In this document: one piece after another, positions 23,639 to 35,583 of the stretch
Position numbering within the stretch: position 1 is the first letter of the stretch
Layout: every line of letters begins with the position of its first letter
Assembly (NCBI GenBank): GCA_948470475.1
Contig: OX419336.1
Span: forward strand, 24,496,850 to 24,560,849
Direction: 5' to 3'
From: Galaxea fascicularis
Lineage: Eukaryota; Cnidaria; Anthozoa; Scleractinia; Euphylliidae
Length of the DNA stretch: 64,000 nt
The notes under the pieces: model-generated
Seen by the model: the letters and a program-made list of their open reading frames with translations, nothing else
Told to the model about the DNA's origin: nothing
The model's database searches: none
Position numbers and translations under genes: made by a program

Positions 23639-24060
23639 CGACCGGTTAGCTCAGTTGGTAGAACCTGCTGTGTGGGAAGTCGGGGGTTCAAGCCCCGGTC
23701 GGACCAACACTCGGGGTCTTTGAATAACTGAGGAGAAAGTGCTACCTTTGTAATGACATCTCCAAATGGTTAGACTTTCTAGTCTTCTCGGATAAGGACG
23801 ATAAACCAGAGGACCCGTCTCACAGTACTCTGGTGGGACGTTAAAGAACCCACACTGATCGGAAAGAGTAGGAGACGTAGTCCCCGGTGTGATGGTCTTT
23901 AACGTATTCTGTTCTGGGGGCACCTGTGTTAATCTTACTATTCATTCTAATAAGATTGTAAATTTGCACCTAAAAAAGCAGTCTGGCAAAGTCCACCATA
24001 AAGTGTTGTAAAGCGCTTTGAGCCTTGGGATAAAGCGCTACATAAATCCTCATTATTATT
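23639..24060 (+). mobile_element. tRNA-derived SINE with gcgctttgag/gcgctacataaatc tail
   Basis: A tRNA-like head (A box ttagctcagttggta at 23646-23660; B box ggttcaagcc at 23685-23694; partial acceptor pairing of tcgaccgg with ccggtcgg) is followed by a ~280-bp body. It ends in the paired phrase aagcgctttgagcc...aaagcgctacataaatc and an (att)n stretch. Such tails are shared between SINEs and CR1/L2-type LINEs in invertebrates. The tRNA-like part is not a functional gene. Confidence 0.75.
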
Positions 24061-24560
24061 ACTTTTTTGTTATATAAAAATACGCTCAAATAGCGTGACA
24101 TAGCCCTTTTAAGCTAGCTACGAAATCAATTCACCTTAAGCAGATTACGGATTGATACGTCTATCGTTTTTTTTTTTTTTTTTTGGAGATGTCTAGCAAC
24201 GCTCCCGCAGAAAACGGCTGCGAATGAGACCACGACAAAGTACAGCTCAAGTTTGACTCCGGTTTTATCAGTGTGTAGTTCACTTACAGAGCGGTTCTAT
24301 TTATCCTAAACAATTTAAGTTAATAGGTTTTTTACAAAGGTACATAACACTCATGCAGGAAATAGGTGTTTTTAGGTCGGAAAGGAAAATGAATGGAACT
24401 GAGCTAGGTTCGGCTATCGGTGTAAAACTATGTAAAACTGGGTTATCTTTTAAGACTGGATTCCGACACGAGGTCAAATGACTAGTCGGAAACGGATTTT
24501 AGTTTTTGATGGAAAATCTAAGAGAAATTTGACTGAAAACAAAGAACTCGAGAAATGTTA

Positions 24561-24661
24561 GACTGTGAGCAGTCTCTTTTGCTCGAAAATCTGTAGAACA
24601 AACGCGATTTGCGAGAGGCGAAGCTATAGATTTTAGAGCAAAAGAGAGACTGCTCGCAGCC
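24561..24661. repeat. ~100-bp hairpin element
   Basis: gactgtgagcagtctctttt near the left end and its near-complement (aaaagagagactgctcgcag) at the right end pair over about 33 bp around a ~35-bp loop. Likely a small MITE. Confidence 0.55.
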
Positions 24662-25258
24662 AAGAGTCCTGTTATGGGTCTTGTCGCAGCCTAGAAAGGT
24701 GTTAGAGCGTGTGAATGAAGCTCGATTTTAACTGATTATACGGATTTTAGCAGAAGTGTGAGCGGACGTGCTTCCTGAACAAGCCTTCGACAAAACATGA
24801 ATATTTCGTGGACCCATTTCACAGCTGAAAACACAGATAAAAGATTACGAATATTAAAACAAAATTCTGAAAAAAAACTAAAAATATTGAAATAGGCTTC
24901 TACAAAAAACAAAGTATAAAACGAAGGCTAACTTAGAAATTTTTTTGGCATTTTCGTGAAATTTTCTCAAGTTGTTTTCACCAATGTAATCCGTATACTA
25001 CAATAAACGGAATCACATGAAATTGCGCTATTCGCGTTGTAGTTTATTCCATTTAAAAGAAAAAGAGAATAACTTTCCAGTCCAAACTGTCCAATTTGTA
25101 TCCCTGGAACAGTCAGTTCTGTATTCTTCTGTATTCTTGGAACATTCCATACTGTATTTGTAGTACCCGTCTCAGAGTAAAGCAGTGATTCTAAGAAACG
25201 TTCAGTCATTTTTTTTCTTTTCAGAAGGGAGATGAAACTCTCTTGTTTTTCGATGTTA

Positions 25259-25419
25259 ACGATGTTAAAGCAAAGAAAGAGAAAGAAAAACTTGTCACCA
25301 TACACTCACGTTCTCGAGAAAACCCGAAATTTGGTCATTTCACGTTGTTGTTTCGCAGAGGACGGCAAAGAAATGCACCAAAATGTTTTTTCTTTCTCTT
25401 TCTTTGCTTTAACATCGTT
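25259..25419. repeat. Inverted repeat with purine/pyrimidine arms
   Basis: aacgatgttaaagcaaagaa at 25259 is repeated inverted as ttctttgctttaacatcgtt ending at 25419. The arms continue as a GA-rich/CT-rich pair (~33 bp). The enclosed segment (ggtcatttcacgttgttgtt...gaggacggcaaagaaatg) resembles a repeat I associate with corals. Confidence 0.6.
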
Positions 25420-25597
25420 CATAGTAATTTAGGCCCTGGCCAGCTCGCCAGCATTTTTCATGTTAAACAAATTAGAATAATCTCGAAAGAGTTACACAAA
25501 CGAGAAGTTGTATTTTGAAATGACGTTTTCGTTGCCGTCGCGTCGTAGAATCTTAAACTCCCTATTGACTACTGAGGTACGCAGAAGGCATTGCCCT

Positions 25598-25902
25598 CGA
25601 TCTTCCGAAACTTGGAGAAGCTTCCAAAATATCCGGAGATCACCGGAAGTGTTCGGTAATCTTCGGACATCTTCGGTAGTGTTCGGGTAATCTTCTGTAA
25701 TCTTCAGAAGTGTTCGGGTGATCGTCGGAAACTGTCGGAAGCATTCGGGTGATCTTCGGAAATATTCGGCTATCTTCGGAAATCTTCGTGTGGTCTTCGG
25801 AAATCTTTGGAAGGTTTCGCACGATGTTCGGCGGTCTTCGAAATACATCGGTTGGTCTTCGGAAGTCTTCGAGTCTTCGTTTTAACTTCGGAAATCTTCG
25901 TT
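25598..25902. repeat. Degenerate ~12-bp minisatellite (atcttcggaaat type)
   Basis: About 300 bp made of loosely conserved units such as tcttcggaagt, gttcgggtaatc and tcttcggaaat, with strong T/C/G bias on this strand. On the minus strand it reads as a low-complexity repeat of SEDxxxLPExxRRxP, which explains its long but meaningless ORFs. A related fragment lies at ~11690-11735. Confidence 0.75.
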
Positions 25903-25908
25903 GTAATT

Positions 25909-25970
25909 TGCACTGGTGTTACACTTTTTTGCACTGGTGTTACACTTTCTGCACTTTGTTACACTTGAAC
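25909..25970. repeat. Three ~20-bp tandem units (tgcactggtgttacacttt)
   Basis: tgcactggtgttacactttt, tgcactggtgttacactttc and a diverged tgcactttgttacacttgaa follow one another directly. They abut the minisatellite above. Confidence 0.7.
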
Positions 25971-26260
25971 TGCACTGCTTTCAGCCAATCACAATCGAGT
26001 AATTTTTTCAGGTGTATTATTAACTGGGGTATAATAATACATTTTTCAACAAATTGGTCGTTTTGTGCCCCTGAGTTGGCAGTGTTGACGAAGCCGACCC
26101 GAACACTGATGTTAAGACAGGTGCTCTCGAACTGTTGTTTCAATAGTTTGCCTTCCTCGTCCCATTTGGCAAACTTTTCCAAAACTTCTACCGTTAAAAT
26201 CTTGGATGCGGACATTTCAATTTGCTGCCGGAACTGAAGTGTGTCTTTCGGTAATTTCAA
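25940..26260 (-). CDS. Orphan ORF, hypothetical
   Basis: An open frame of 106 residues (upstream in-frame codons may extend it to ~26300 at a possible AG acceptor). The sequence has ordinary protein-like composition, with KLPKDTLQFRQQIEMSASK and EVLEKFAKWDEEGKLLKQQ suggesting amphipathic helices, but no motif I recognise. Its last ~12 codons fall in the 20-bp tandem repeat, so the 3' end may be accidental. It could be a fragment of an uncharacterised mobile-element gene. Low certainty. Confidence 0.25.
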   Translation of the reverse strand: MKLPKDTLQFRQQIEMSASKILTVEVLEKFAKWDEEGKLLKQQFESTCLNISVRVGFVNTANSGAQNDQFVEKCIIIPQLIIHLKKLLDCDWLKAVQFKCNKVQKV

Positions 26261-26363
26261 TTCTCCATGAAAATACTCAAACTCTTGTAATCCTTACCCG
26301 CACCGAATGCTACCTTTCGCAGATGGAAATTTTTCAGTGTCTGTGTTATAAACTGTACTTAAA

Positions 26364-26392
26364 CCTACCGTCATGAAACTTATGACGGTAGG
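26364..26392. repeat. 11-bp perfect stem-loop
   Basis: cctaccgtcat and atgacggtagg pair exactly around a 7-base loop. Confidence 0.5.
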
Positions 26393-26413
26393 TAAAGCCC
26401 AGTCCTTACTTGC

Positions 26414-26602
26414 GACGCAAGCATAAGCATAAGCTTATGCACTAGCGAGGATGGCCGTGACATTAGCGTAAGCATAAGAATATCAAACCTTTGCGTTCTT
26501 CTTATGCTTATGTTTACGCTTATATCGCTGTTATTTCCAGTGAGGACATGATTGACATAAGCATAAGTGTCGTATGCTTGTGCTTATGCTTATGCTTGTT
26601 CT
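26414..26602. mobile_element. Element with cataagcataag inverted termini
   Basis: The left end gacgcaagcataagcataag and the right end cttatgcttatgcttgttc are near-complements. Internal short direct and inverted copies of cataag recur throughout. Probable MITE; no target duplication identified. Confidence 0.5.
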
Positions 26603-29600
26603 CAACGTGCATTGAAATGACCAGCAGTCTGATTTAATTACCATAGTTATAAATAGCACTTTAAAATTGTTTAATCGACAATATCTTCTGCTTTCGTGAA
26701 AGCCAGCGACCAAAACATTGCCCCTCGCACGAAAAGTTTAGAATCTTTCTTAGTCCACACGAAGTACACTTTAATTCTCCTATTTTCACGAAGCACCCAG
26801 TATTATTTTCGCTAATTTAAATAACCGAAAATGGGGCCAAGAGAATTCCTTTCAATGAAAAAAACGGCCAACTGGATGCATCCGTTTATTACATCAAAAC
26901 GTCCTTACCGACTTTGCGGATATGACGCCGGCCAAGGCGCAGAGCTTTCAATACCCGAGTTAGTCATAACAAGCAAACATATCTTGTTTTGTTTGAGAAA
27001 CCCTTTAGCGTTGTTGATGTCTTTTGATTCGATACCCACGCCGTTTGTTTCGAGTATGTCGGCATATGGTGTTTAGCCAGTCACCACGCCATCAAATATG
27101 GTTCGGGTTTTTGTGGTTTTGAGGAACTGCGCAATTTCAAGCAGCGTTCTGCAGTTCACAAAAACTTCATTTTTTCGGCGAGACATTTTTGAAGCTATAT
27201 TTGGCTGTTTTTTATCTCTCACACTGAAAAACAAATAAAAAAATACCACAGGAATGAACTGGGCATCAGCTTTCATCTGAGTGGCTAAATCGTAACACAC
27301 CTCAAAGAACAGTGTTCTTCTAGTTTAGCAAACACTTTGATATACCACTGGAAAGTCGACAACATAGTCACCGAACTCTGTTCTTGACTGAATTTTTTTA
27401 TGCGGTTTGCAAAAAAGAATTGTGATTAGAGTTAGCTTTTCAAAAAGAAAAAAGAAAAACACTTGTGGTTCATTCTCCGAAAATTCACTTGATTTCATCT
27501 CGTGGGTGGTCATGAAGCAGTTCTTGTGACATGCACGAAAGGAATTTGAATATCAATTTAAATGGTGGGGTATTTCTTTTTTCCAAAAAATGGGTCATCT
27601 TAAACACTAAATAGACTTAATGTACCAAACTAGCACTCCACTACAGGGAAAAAGGCTGCCTACTTCGTTATTAACACCTAAGGAAAAGCTGCTATCACTT
27701 TCCACAACAGGAACGTGCTGCACAACTGATACGGGCTTAAGACTTCATTCACAGACATAAATATTCAGAAATAGTACATTAACTCTATCGTAAGAAAGCC
27801 ATTTGACAGCTCACACTAAAGATTTCTTCAAGGGTTAACAGGAAAAAATACTAAGAAAACGTAGATGCTGAATTTTCATGAGAAGCAGAGAGATAGCGTG
27901 CATGTTACGAAATCGTCACCCTTTTTTCCGACATTCAACATCGTGCAAAGTTGCAGACGCTCACCGGCACAGAACTAGCTTTTCACGCCTCAACGGAAGT
28001 CACTGTCTTGCGGTTTATCGTCGTAGTTAATTTTGGCGTTTTGCTTCCTTCGATTTATCTCCAAAACAAAGAGCCACTGTTGATGATCACTCTGAAAGGA
28101 TCACGTACTCTCTCTTGACGTATCTGGTCGAAATCGTTCAATTGTGTGCCTTGTCCACTTCAAAAAACCTCTTGGTGATCCTTGCCAAAAAGCCACCACT
28201 TTTCGATACCGAATAGAATATAATGGATCAAGTTTGCATGATAACTAAAGCACATCAAAGAATTTTGTTACTGAAATTTCAGCTGTAGAATCTTCAACCC
28301 CCAGACTTGTAGGTGATCAATAGTTTTCCTTTGAACAGTAGTCAATTCGAATGAGGGAATCCATCCTAAAAATAAAAATTAATTTTATTTTTGAAGAGAA
28401 AACGTCTCATCTTAGTTGCGATAATACTGAGCAACCCGACAGCGAAAGTGAAACTTGCAGTGAATGTTAAATTGGAGTTTATTGTATTACCATAACTGAA
28501 CGAGCAAAGTTACTCGAACTCCTTGTTCACTGAGTCACGAAAACGGCTTTTCTGGGAATGGCATGCCTAGTTTAAGGCGTGGAGATGTGCTCACTTTCTG
28601 AAACTCTTGATGCCTGGGAAGTTGCTTTGGCAATATGCCAGCACAAATTGATTATGTCAGAAGCATGCTAGCCTGTGAGTTCGAGTCAAGCAGTAGCCAT
28701 AGCTTAATGCCATTCTTCTGACGACTTCTCTCATTTTACAAAAATCGCAGTAATTTCTCAAGGGAAAAAACAGCGAGAAATACTTGGCCTTTGCCTTCTT
28801 GTCTCGTGTTCCTTTCGTAACCCCTTAATCCGCTATTTTTGTATCCCGTCCTGAAATAAACCCATGCACGTAGCTAGGAAACATACGGTTTCCAAATGTA
28901 TCTGTTCTAAAAGGTGTTCTTCCGACCCACCTCTTGACAACATATCCTGTGTTTTAAAAATACGGGGGTTGTTAAGCCCCCACACTGGTTGATCATCATG
29001 AGTTTCCATGTTCAAGCTGCAGGGGTATGTTCTTTCCGGGGATTCTGGTTCTTAAGCTATTTTAGTCTAAAAATATGTTTATATTTGGACCATTGGATCG
29101 TCTGAAATTTTTACGAGAGAGTATAAACGACTTTTGAAAACGAAAACGAAACTTGTGTCTTTTAAACTGAATTCCATGAGCGGGAAAGTTGAACGCGAGC
29201 AGCAACACTATTTCCTACGTAGTAAAAACGAAGACGTTTCCAGGCATGAAATTTTGTAACAAATTTGCCCTTTCATATCTTGAAATCGTCCTTTAAAAAA
29301 AAAACAGCTTTTTCGAAATTTTTTTGGGGGGGACTTTCGAGAAACGGGGCCCGAGATGTTAAAGCGGAAAATAGAGTATTTTGGTCTGACCTTAGTTCAG
29401 GATTCATGGGACTAGATTCCGAGGAGTTTAACCCTAGGGTAACTTTTGGTCAGAGGCAACGCAAAAACGATTTTCTTTGATTGTAGTTTTTAAATGAGTT
29501 CAACCCACTCTGACTTTAATCTCTTAATATGTTAATTTCCAAACTGTCTCCACGTAGTCGAAACTGTTTCTGAATGTGTGGGGTGTTCAGTTGGGTAACG

Positions 29601-30810
29601 TCCAATTGCGTTCATTCTGATTGGGTGTCTACACAAGTGCTATTTACACATCTGTTTTCGTAAACAAACGTGGTTAGAGCTATTTTGGATTTGCAGACAA
29701 AGTGATGAACTGATTGTTATGTAACTGCTTGGGATATGGTAAATAAACATGGAATATCTTTGGACTTCAAAACATCGACTCACCTCACCTCGCAAGTTAT
29801 TCTCTGAATCAATTTCTCCCGCCTCTTTTTACGACATTTGCTTGCTTGCTTGCTTTTGTCCAGAAATAAATTTTTTTGTCTATACTGTTTTTATTCTATG
29901 GGCCAAGGGAGGATTCATTGTTTGAATCTAAACTCTCATCATCAACTGTACGTCAGGAAAAGAAGATTACCGCTCTAGCGATTTGCAAGCTACTTTAACA
30001 TAAACTTATGGCCTCCGTGAAACGCTAAAGAAAACAAGGTCACTGCGTTTGTTTTCGATTCTAGCGACGCGGATTTCATTACTGACTACGTCTATATTTG
30101 GATAAACTCAATGATTTTTAATTATTTTCCATTTGATATCCACACGAAATTTTCACCCACCACTTCAGCTGAAGCGATCTGTTGGTCTTCTATTTAAGGT
30201 ATGTTATTTCGTTCTAAAATGGAAGCAGAAGACAGACAAGTAGAAAATCAGGAAATTGAGCTCTCGTGACCTTCAGCGCAAAGGTAAAGCCTGACATAGC
30301 ATGTATGGTCTGGTGATGTCTTGTTGTTCCTGTTGAGAGCACAAACAAACTTGAAATTTCACGGTATGTTTTTGACACTTATTGACTCTTTTTTAACGAG
30401 ATTTCGAATGTAGGCCACTGTGTAGATGGTAAAATCATTTATGTCTGGCATTCTGATGCGTCGGTGATTCCATTCAGAAAGACATCCTAAATTAAGAGCA
30501 GTAAATACGTAATGACGTAGGTCGTATAACACGTAACCTCTGTCAAAAAACAATAGGGCTGGAACTGCGCCAGACCTCCACAATTCTGTAGGTGGTTCTA
30601 TATTTAGAAAACCAGTGGGGTGCGTGCATTTATATCAGCTAGATTTCATTAAAGTTAGTCACGTCTTAGTCTTGGCACGAGTAGTAACAGATCCTTTGTG
30701 ATCGATCACTTCTGACAGCTTGTCTGAAGGACTGGAAAATTCCTTCGTCAGGAATACCGTTCGCGGCTTAAAAATACCAATTTCCTGAAATTCAGTCATT
30801 GGTGCACTCG

Positions 30811-31125
30811 ATGACTTCGCGTGAAGGCATGAGTGAGCAGTTAACATCCCTGCAAGTGGAAGCTATGGGCAGCAGAGTTGGACGGAGAAGGAAATCGAGC
30901 TCAAGTTTATTAACTCGGTATCTTCTTGAGGAGTACGCCAAAAGAGAAAACGAAGCTGCCGCTTGTAAATCTCTCTACGAAAAAGCATACATTGGAGCAT
31001 ATGGGTCAAAGGAACCCGTTCTCAGTCAAGTACTACACGATGTTTTGCCCAGAGACTCTACTGTTTACTTGTTTAATCCTTGTGGAAGGGACATTTGCCC
31101 AGCCTTTGTGAGCTTTTTTGGTTGA
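30811..31125 (+). CDS. Hypothetical 104-aa ORF
   Basis: ATG at 30811, stop at 31123-31125. The composition is protein-like: GRRRKSSSSLLTRYLLEEYA, then a charged helix and SLYEKAYIGAYGSKEPV, then a hydrophobic cysteine-bearing tail (NPCGRDICPAFVSFFG). No signal peptide or domain was recognised. A GTGAGC donor-like site at the 3' end would allow it to be a first exon. It could equally be a chance ORF in a large spacer; transcript evidence is absent. Confidence 0.3.
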   Translation: MTSREGMSEQLTSLQVEAMGSRVGRRRKSSSSLLTRYLLEEYAKRENEAAACKSLYEKAYIGAYGSKEPVLSQVLHDVLPRDSTVYLFNPCGRDICPAFVSFFG

Positions 31126-32950
31126 TTGTAGTGAAGACGCGGTAAGATGCGACCTCTCTATTTTATGTCTGCCGTTCGTCCACCATTTTACCATCGACTA
31201 AAAGAGAAGGTGAAAACCTCGTGGGAAAAGGCATCCGTCTTCAAGTGCTTTGGCAATGCTCTTATTAAAGATTGCGCAAAACCTGTCAAGTCATGAAAAC
31301 TGTTTACACCGTGAAGAGAGACACGAAGAGACACATTCTAAATCAACTATTTTCGTTTATGTTTTTCAACCCGATATGAATTTATTTCTTTGAGGAAGAA
31401 TTACATATCAAAACATCCTCCATTATCAGTCTTCGTTATTAGTGACAGCGAGTAACACAGCACAATCGAAATAACATTTTCTAGAAATTACGGTACATAT
31501 TCGGTTATAAAGTTTCAATCTAAAAAAACATTTAAGACATTTGTTTTCCAATTTTCCATTCTTGATAATGATTATGGTCATTTTGGAATATTAACATATA
31601 ACGTGGTTTATATTATGCAAGGAAGAGCAGTTTTGTTATATGTCGATCCATAGATAAACATATTTTCTCGGGACTATATTTTTATTCATTGGTATGCCAA
31701 CTTGTAAATGATTTTATTTAAAACTGCAATGTAAATACTATTAGTTGTAAAAATAAACTAAAGTGTGATTTTATCGGTGATTGTTTGAAGTCCAATAAAT
31801 CAAGGAGGTCCGGCCTAGTGCCGATCGATAAACTTGATAGCTCCTTGCCGTCTACAACTTGTTTTCCTACGGCAAGCTTACGTATGTCGATAAACTCTGC
31901 CGCCGCACGCAATGTAAAATTCTTCAGGTTAAAATTTGAAGTCTAAAGAATTTTCATTCCTCCGATTTTTCATTACTGTCAGTTTTTGTATAACATTGTC
32001 CATAAAACTCGAACAACATAAAATGGTGCATGATCCCACTGAGAACTGAATACGAAAAGAACGATTACCTTAAATACTCAGCGTTGAGTCATTTTGATGC
32101 AGAATTGTAGGAAATTTGAATTGTATAGAATCGTGCATTGAATGACCGATCGTAGAAAAGTTAAAGCAAGGGAAGAGAGGTATTTCTTTTCTCGTTTTCC
32201 TTTTAATGTTTTTCTTAATGGCCACACACGTTGGCGTATTCCAAATTGCATGACTTCTTTGAAGTTTCATTAATTTATAGGTCATATTAGGTAACCAACA
32301 TATTTGTGACTAAATCGGGAGGATTCTTTCAGTGAGATTCAGCGATTTCAGTTTAAAAAATAACAAGCAACATATCTTAAATTGTAAAGCAACGCCTACT
32401 TCGTTGTAACACTGCGTTGCGATCAATGTGCAACACGGCACACCCACTGGTAACGTGGGCGAAAAAACGAATCACTCCTCACAGCCGACGACATAGGGGC
32501 ATGGCAGAGCACACGATTTAAAGGAAGAGTTAAAAAGTCATCGACTTCGAGGGTAGTCTAGTTAGAGGGATTTTCGGGTGCGCATCCGAGTGTGCCTCGC
32601 ACCGGCTATAAACCCGTACTACTATCCCAATCCTAAAAAGTCAAGGTCTTGGCTAGACTTGCCGGGCTGTTGCAATGGCTTCCTTCAAAATTAAGCTTGA
32701 CAAATCTTCGGTTCCGCCACCGTCCAGGCGTTAATCGTTATCGCTTGAGATATATGTACAACGCCGAGCTCAAGTAAACATGATAGATAAAATCGATCAG
32801 TCCGTAGTTTAGCGACATTTAATAGCCCATGAGAAAAATATTGGATGTGTTTTACTTTAACCCAACTTCAGATACGTGTAGTTTACTAGTGCCTTCCTCT
32901 GAAGGAGGTTGTTACAAGGAATGCGAGACTTAAATTCCTTGGAACAACTT

Positions 32951-32980
32951 CTTTTTTTTCTTTCTTTCTTTCTTTCTTCT
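32951..32980. repeat. (TTTC)n microsatellite
   Basis: Continuous tttc repeats following a T-run. Confidence 0.8.
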
Positions 32981-33069
32981 AGTCTGAAATGTTAGCCGTC
33001 TCCTTCCCCTAACCCACAGGGGGCGCGGGCGAGCGCCAAAGGGAGAGGAGACAGCTGACATTTCAGACT
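32981..33069. repeat. 89-bp hairpin element, agtctgaaatgt termini
   Basis: agtctgaaatgttagccgtc at the left and its near-complement (gacagctgacatttcagact) at the right enclose a GC-rich centre (gggggcgcgggcgagcgcc). Likely a miniature fold-back element. Confidence 0.6.
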
Positions 33070-34997
33070 ATCTTTCTCCCTTTTTTCCTCTTTTACATTT
33101 TCCCTGGAGTTCCATCATATTATAACTCTATTCATTATGCTCAACTACATAAAGAAGCCCTTTTGCAATCAGTTGAAATGCAATGCCCGTGAATCAATTT
33201 CATACCAAGATACTCTATTTATGGTTGATCAATTTCAATTTGTTTCTATTTACCCTTGGCCACCTTTCTCTTCAAAACCAAACTTATTAAGAAGAAACTT
33301 CCATCATGCGACTCGTTGCCATGAATGCTTAAGGTCTCTTGTTGCAATGGCCGGACAGAACAAGCTTTAACAGTTATTTGAAAAAGAGTTTCCTTTGTAA
33401 ACATAAATCAGCACAACGACTTAGTCACTAGGCAAGGAACTATTTTTCTACAGATAATGTCTGAAGTGATCTCCAGTAAGTCATGAACCTAAACAGGTTG
33501 ACTGACTTTGATTATTTACAGATTATTTGATTATTTGTACCAACCATAAATATTTTGCACGCTATGCAAGAAAAATTCAACAGATGAGCTTTAGTTTGGT
33601 TCATAACCTAGCGCGTTTGTCAGCCTCGAACTGTTGAGCCTCAGAAAGCTGACAAAATTACTGAAAGGCATGGAAAGAAAGAATGTTTGGCATTTACAAA
33701 TTCCATGATACAAGTTTAGACTAAGTTTCAAAGTTCAAAACTGCATAGGGTCAAGAATAAAACGATGGAGTCAGTTTTTGCCATTTTTTTCAGAAATTCT
33801 GACGCTAACAAACGGCACCACAACGCATTTCTCCAGCAAAGTAATCGAACAAAAATTGTGTGAAAGCAATCCGCGGACTCCCGGTTTTTCTTTTAACGAA
33901 CGGGTACTTAATTCCTCAAGGAAGCCGTTTCCGCTCATAAAGTTTGCGGGTTTGCGCCATCTTGCGTTAGGTTAATGTATTTTGGTCAATTACAATCGCG
34001 TGACGTCGCTTGGTCTACCTTATATCAGCAAACTACAATCTTGGATAGAATACTGAGTAGGTAAAGAAGAGGTGACCACTGTTTCACCAACTGGCAGTGA
34101 ATGATTAGTTTCACGCAAAGACTTTTGTCTGCTATCCAAATGGAGGGGGGGACAGCTTGTACGTTGCTAATGACGACTATCCGAAGGTATTGAAGAAAGC
34201 TAGGCCAACAAGTGAAGAAAACATAACGCGATAACAACCCCGAAAAACATCTTGCTAGAATATAAGTATAAGCTAAAGATAAACAACACAGAGAAATAAA
34301 CGTAATATTTCGGTTCTAATCACAAGATCATTATCAAACGTAACAAAGATGGTGAAGCGATGAACTCATAAGAAGAGCCAACAGGGAAGGTGTGGAACAC
34401 GCTAATAATTGTAACAGGAATGTATAACAAGAATGTGAGGAGAGTATAACAAAAATGTAATCTGCCAAAGTTAGAATCAAAGCTAAAACAATACGAGTTC
34501 TTTGGCGGCTTTGATACCATAATTAAGCTGAGGTTTGCACTTCTTAATTGATAGAGATTCTAAGAAACATAATTGGTTAGAATAGTTTAGAGAACATGTG
34601 ATGTAAAATTACTGCATGAGCTTTGTTGTCAAAACACTCAGGTTAGTTATTCAAAGAAAACAAAAACTTATTAAATACCTCGCAACTATGCAAGTATTGA
34701 AACATGGCAGAATTAACCGTGTTCATCCAATCGCACTCTAAGACATCTATTTCAGTCTGCTATAACATGCAGCTGGGATCTTTGTTTGAACAAAACAACG
34801 AAAGTTTATTAGTTTGATAGCAGATAGGCTAACTAAAACATCACTTTAATTTCCGCACTAGCTTGATTACGACTCACTCTTAAACGTGGCCTGCATAAGG
34901 AAAAAGTGGCAACATGAGTCGGTTCCAAGCAGTTTTGGAAAACGGGAATTGCAATGTTCTCTGGTGGTGTTTTTCATCTTTGCCGCCCCGACATCGT

Positions 34998-35036
34998 GAC
35001 GATGACGATGACGATGATGATGATGATGATAATAAT
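34998..35036. repeat. GAC/GAT trinucleotide microsatellite
   Basis: gacgatgacgatgacgatgatgat... grading into aataat. Confidence 0.8.
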
Positions 35037-35039
35037 CCA

Positions 35040-35440
35040 TCCCAGGCGATGACAAGGTGAAAGATGACAGGGTGAAAGATAAGGAACTTGAGAAGGTAGA
35101 GAAATACCAACTATTAAAAGATGAAATTGCAAAAGTTTGGCATATGCGAAAAGTCATTGTAGTGCCTATTGTTATTGGGGCCCTTGGAGCTGCATCAGTG
35201 AACTTTACATGAAGCAAATTGGCGTGAAAGTTAGTTTGGAAGTCATCCAGAAAACAGCATTGCTGGGGGCAGCAAAGATACTAAGAAGAGTACTGTCCCT
35301 GTAAGAGGAAGGAAGAGAGAGAGACCTGGGAAGGTTGAGCAATACCAGGATTTAGTTGTACAACGTATGCCCCAGGTTGAATTTGTAGTGGTACCATTGG
35401 TTACAGGGGCGCTCAGAACAGTCTCGAAAGATTTTGCGAA
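35040..35440 (+). pseudogene. Two fragments of a retroelement-type C-terminal domain
   Basis: Two adjacent stretches encode related peptides. The first (~35060-35281) has EKVEKYQLLKDEIAKVW, VIVVPIVIGALGAAS and a downstream AALLGAAKILRRVL-like tail (here KTALLGAAKILRRVLSL). The second (~35322-35440) has GKVEQYQDLVVQ and FVVVPLVTGALRTVSKDF. This VVPIVIGALG signature occurs in my memory at the C-terminus of invertebrate reverse-transcriptase proteins. Both are broken by stops or frame changes. The second runs to within ~145 bp of the HTRA2 start codon. Confidence 0.5.
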
Positions 35441-35583
35441 GTCCAGATGTCGGCCTCGTTCGGATCTCTCTAGACCTCCCAGAGTTCCTCATTTGCCTTC
35501 TCACATCGCGCCCGAGGAAGACTTGTTACAACTTCTTCCCAGTCCTCTCACCTTCAGCCTTCCTTTCGGTTACTTTCGGTAAA

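Larger units (their letters stand above)
22666..35583. other. Repeat-rich spacer between RMND5 and HTRA2
   Basis: About 12.9 kb with no recognisable conserved gene. Contents that can be named are listed separately: a SINE, several hairpin elements, a degenerate minisatellite, two orphan ORFs, a CT-rich microsatellite, a GAY microsatellite and two fragments of a retroelement C-terminus just upstream of HTRA2. For 27000-30700 and 31200-32900 I see only AT-rich unique-looking sequence, with at best a 37-codon minus-strand ORF from 27186 (MSRRKNEVF...) that cannot be judged. Confidence 0.5.

Noticed and set aside
23639..23712. A tRNA gene
   Set aside because: It has A and B boxes and partial acceptor pairing, but the anticodon arm is poor and it is fused to a 280-bp SINE body and tail.
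25492..25848. Long minus-strand ORFs rich in SEDxxxLPE repeats
   Set aside because: They arise from the degenerate 12-bp minisatellite, with parallel ORFs in several frames, which is typical of repeats rather than protein.
26831..27300. A possible small gene spanning facing ORFs
   Set aside because: The minus-strand frame from 27186 is only 37 codons before a stop, and the plus-strand frame has no motif. A join by splicing could not be supported.
32544..32720. A structured-RNA-like GC-richer patch (gggtgcgcatccgagtgtgcctcgcacc)
   Set aside because: It forms small hairpins by eye but matches no snRNA, snoRNA box or tRNA pattern I can verify.
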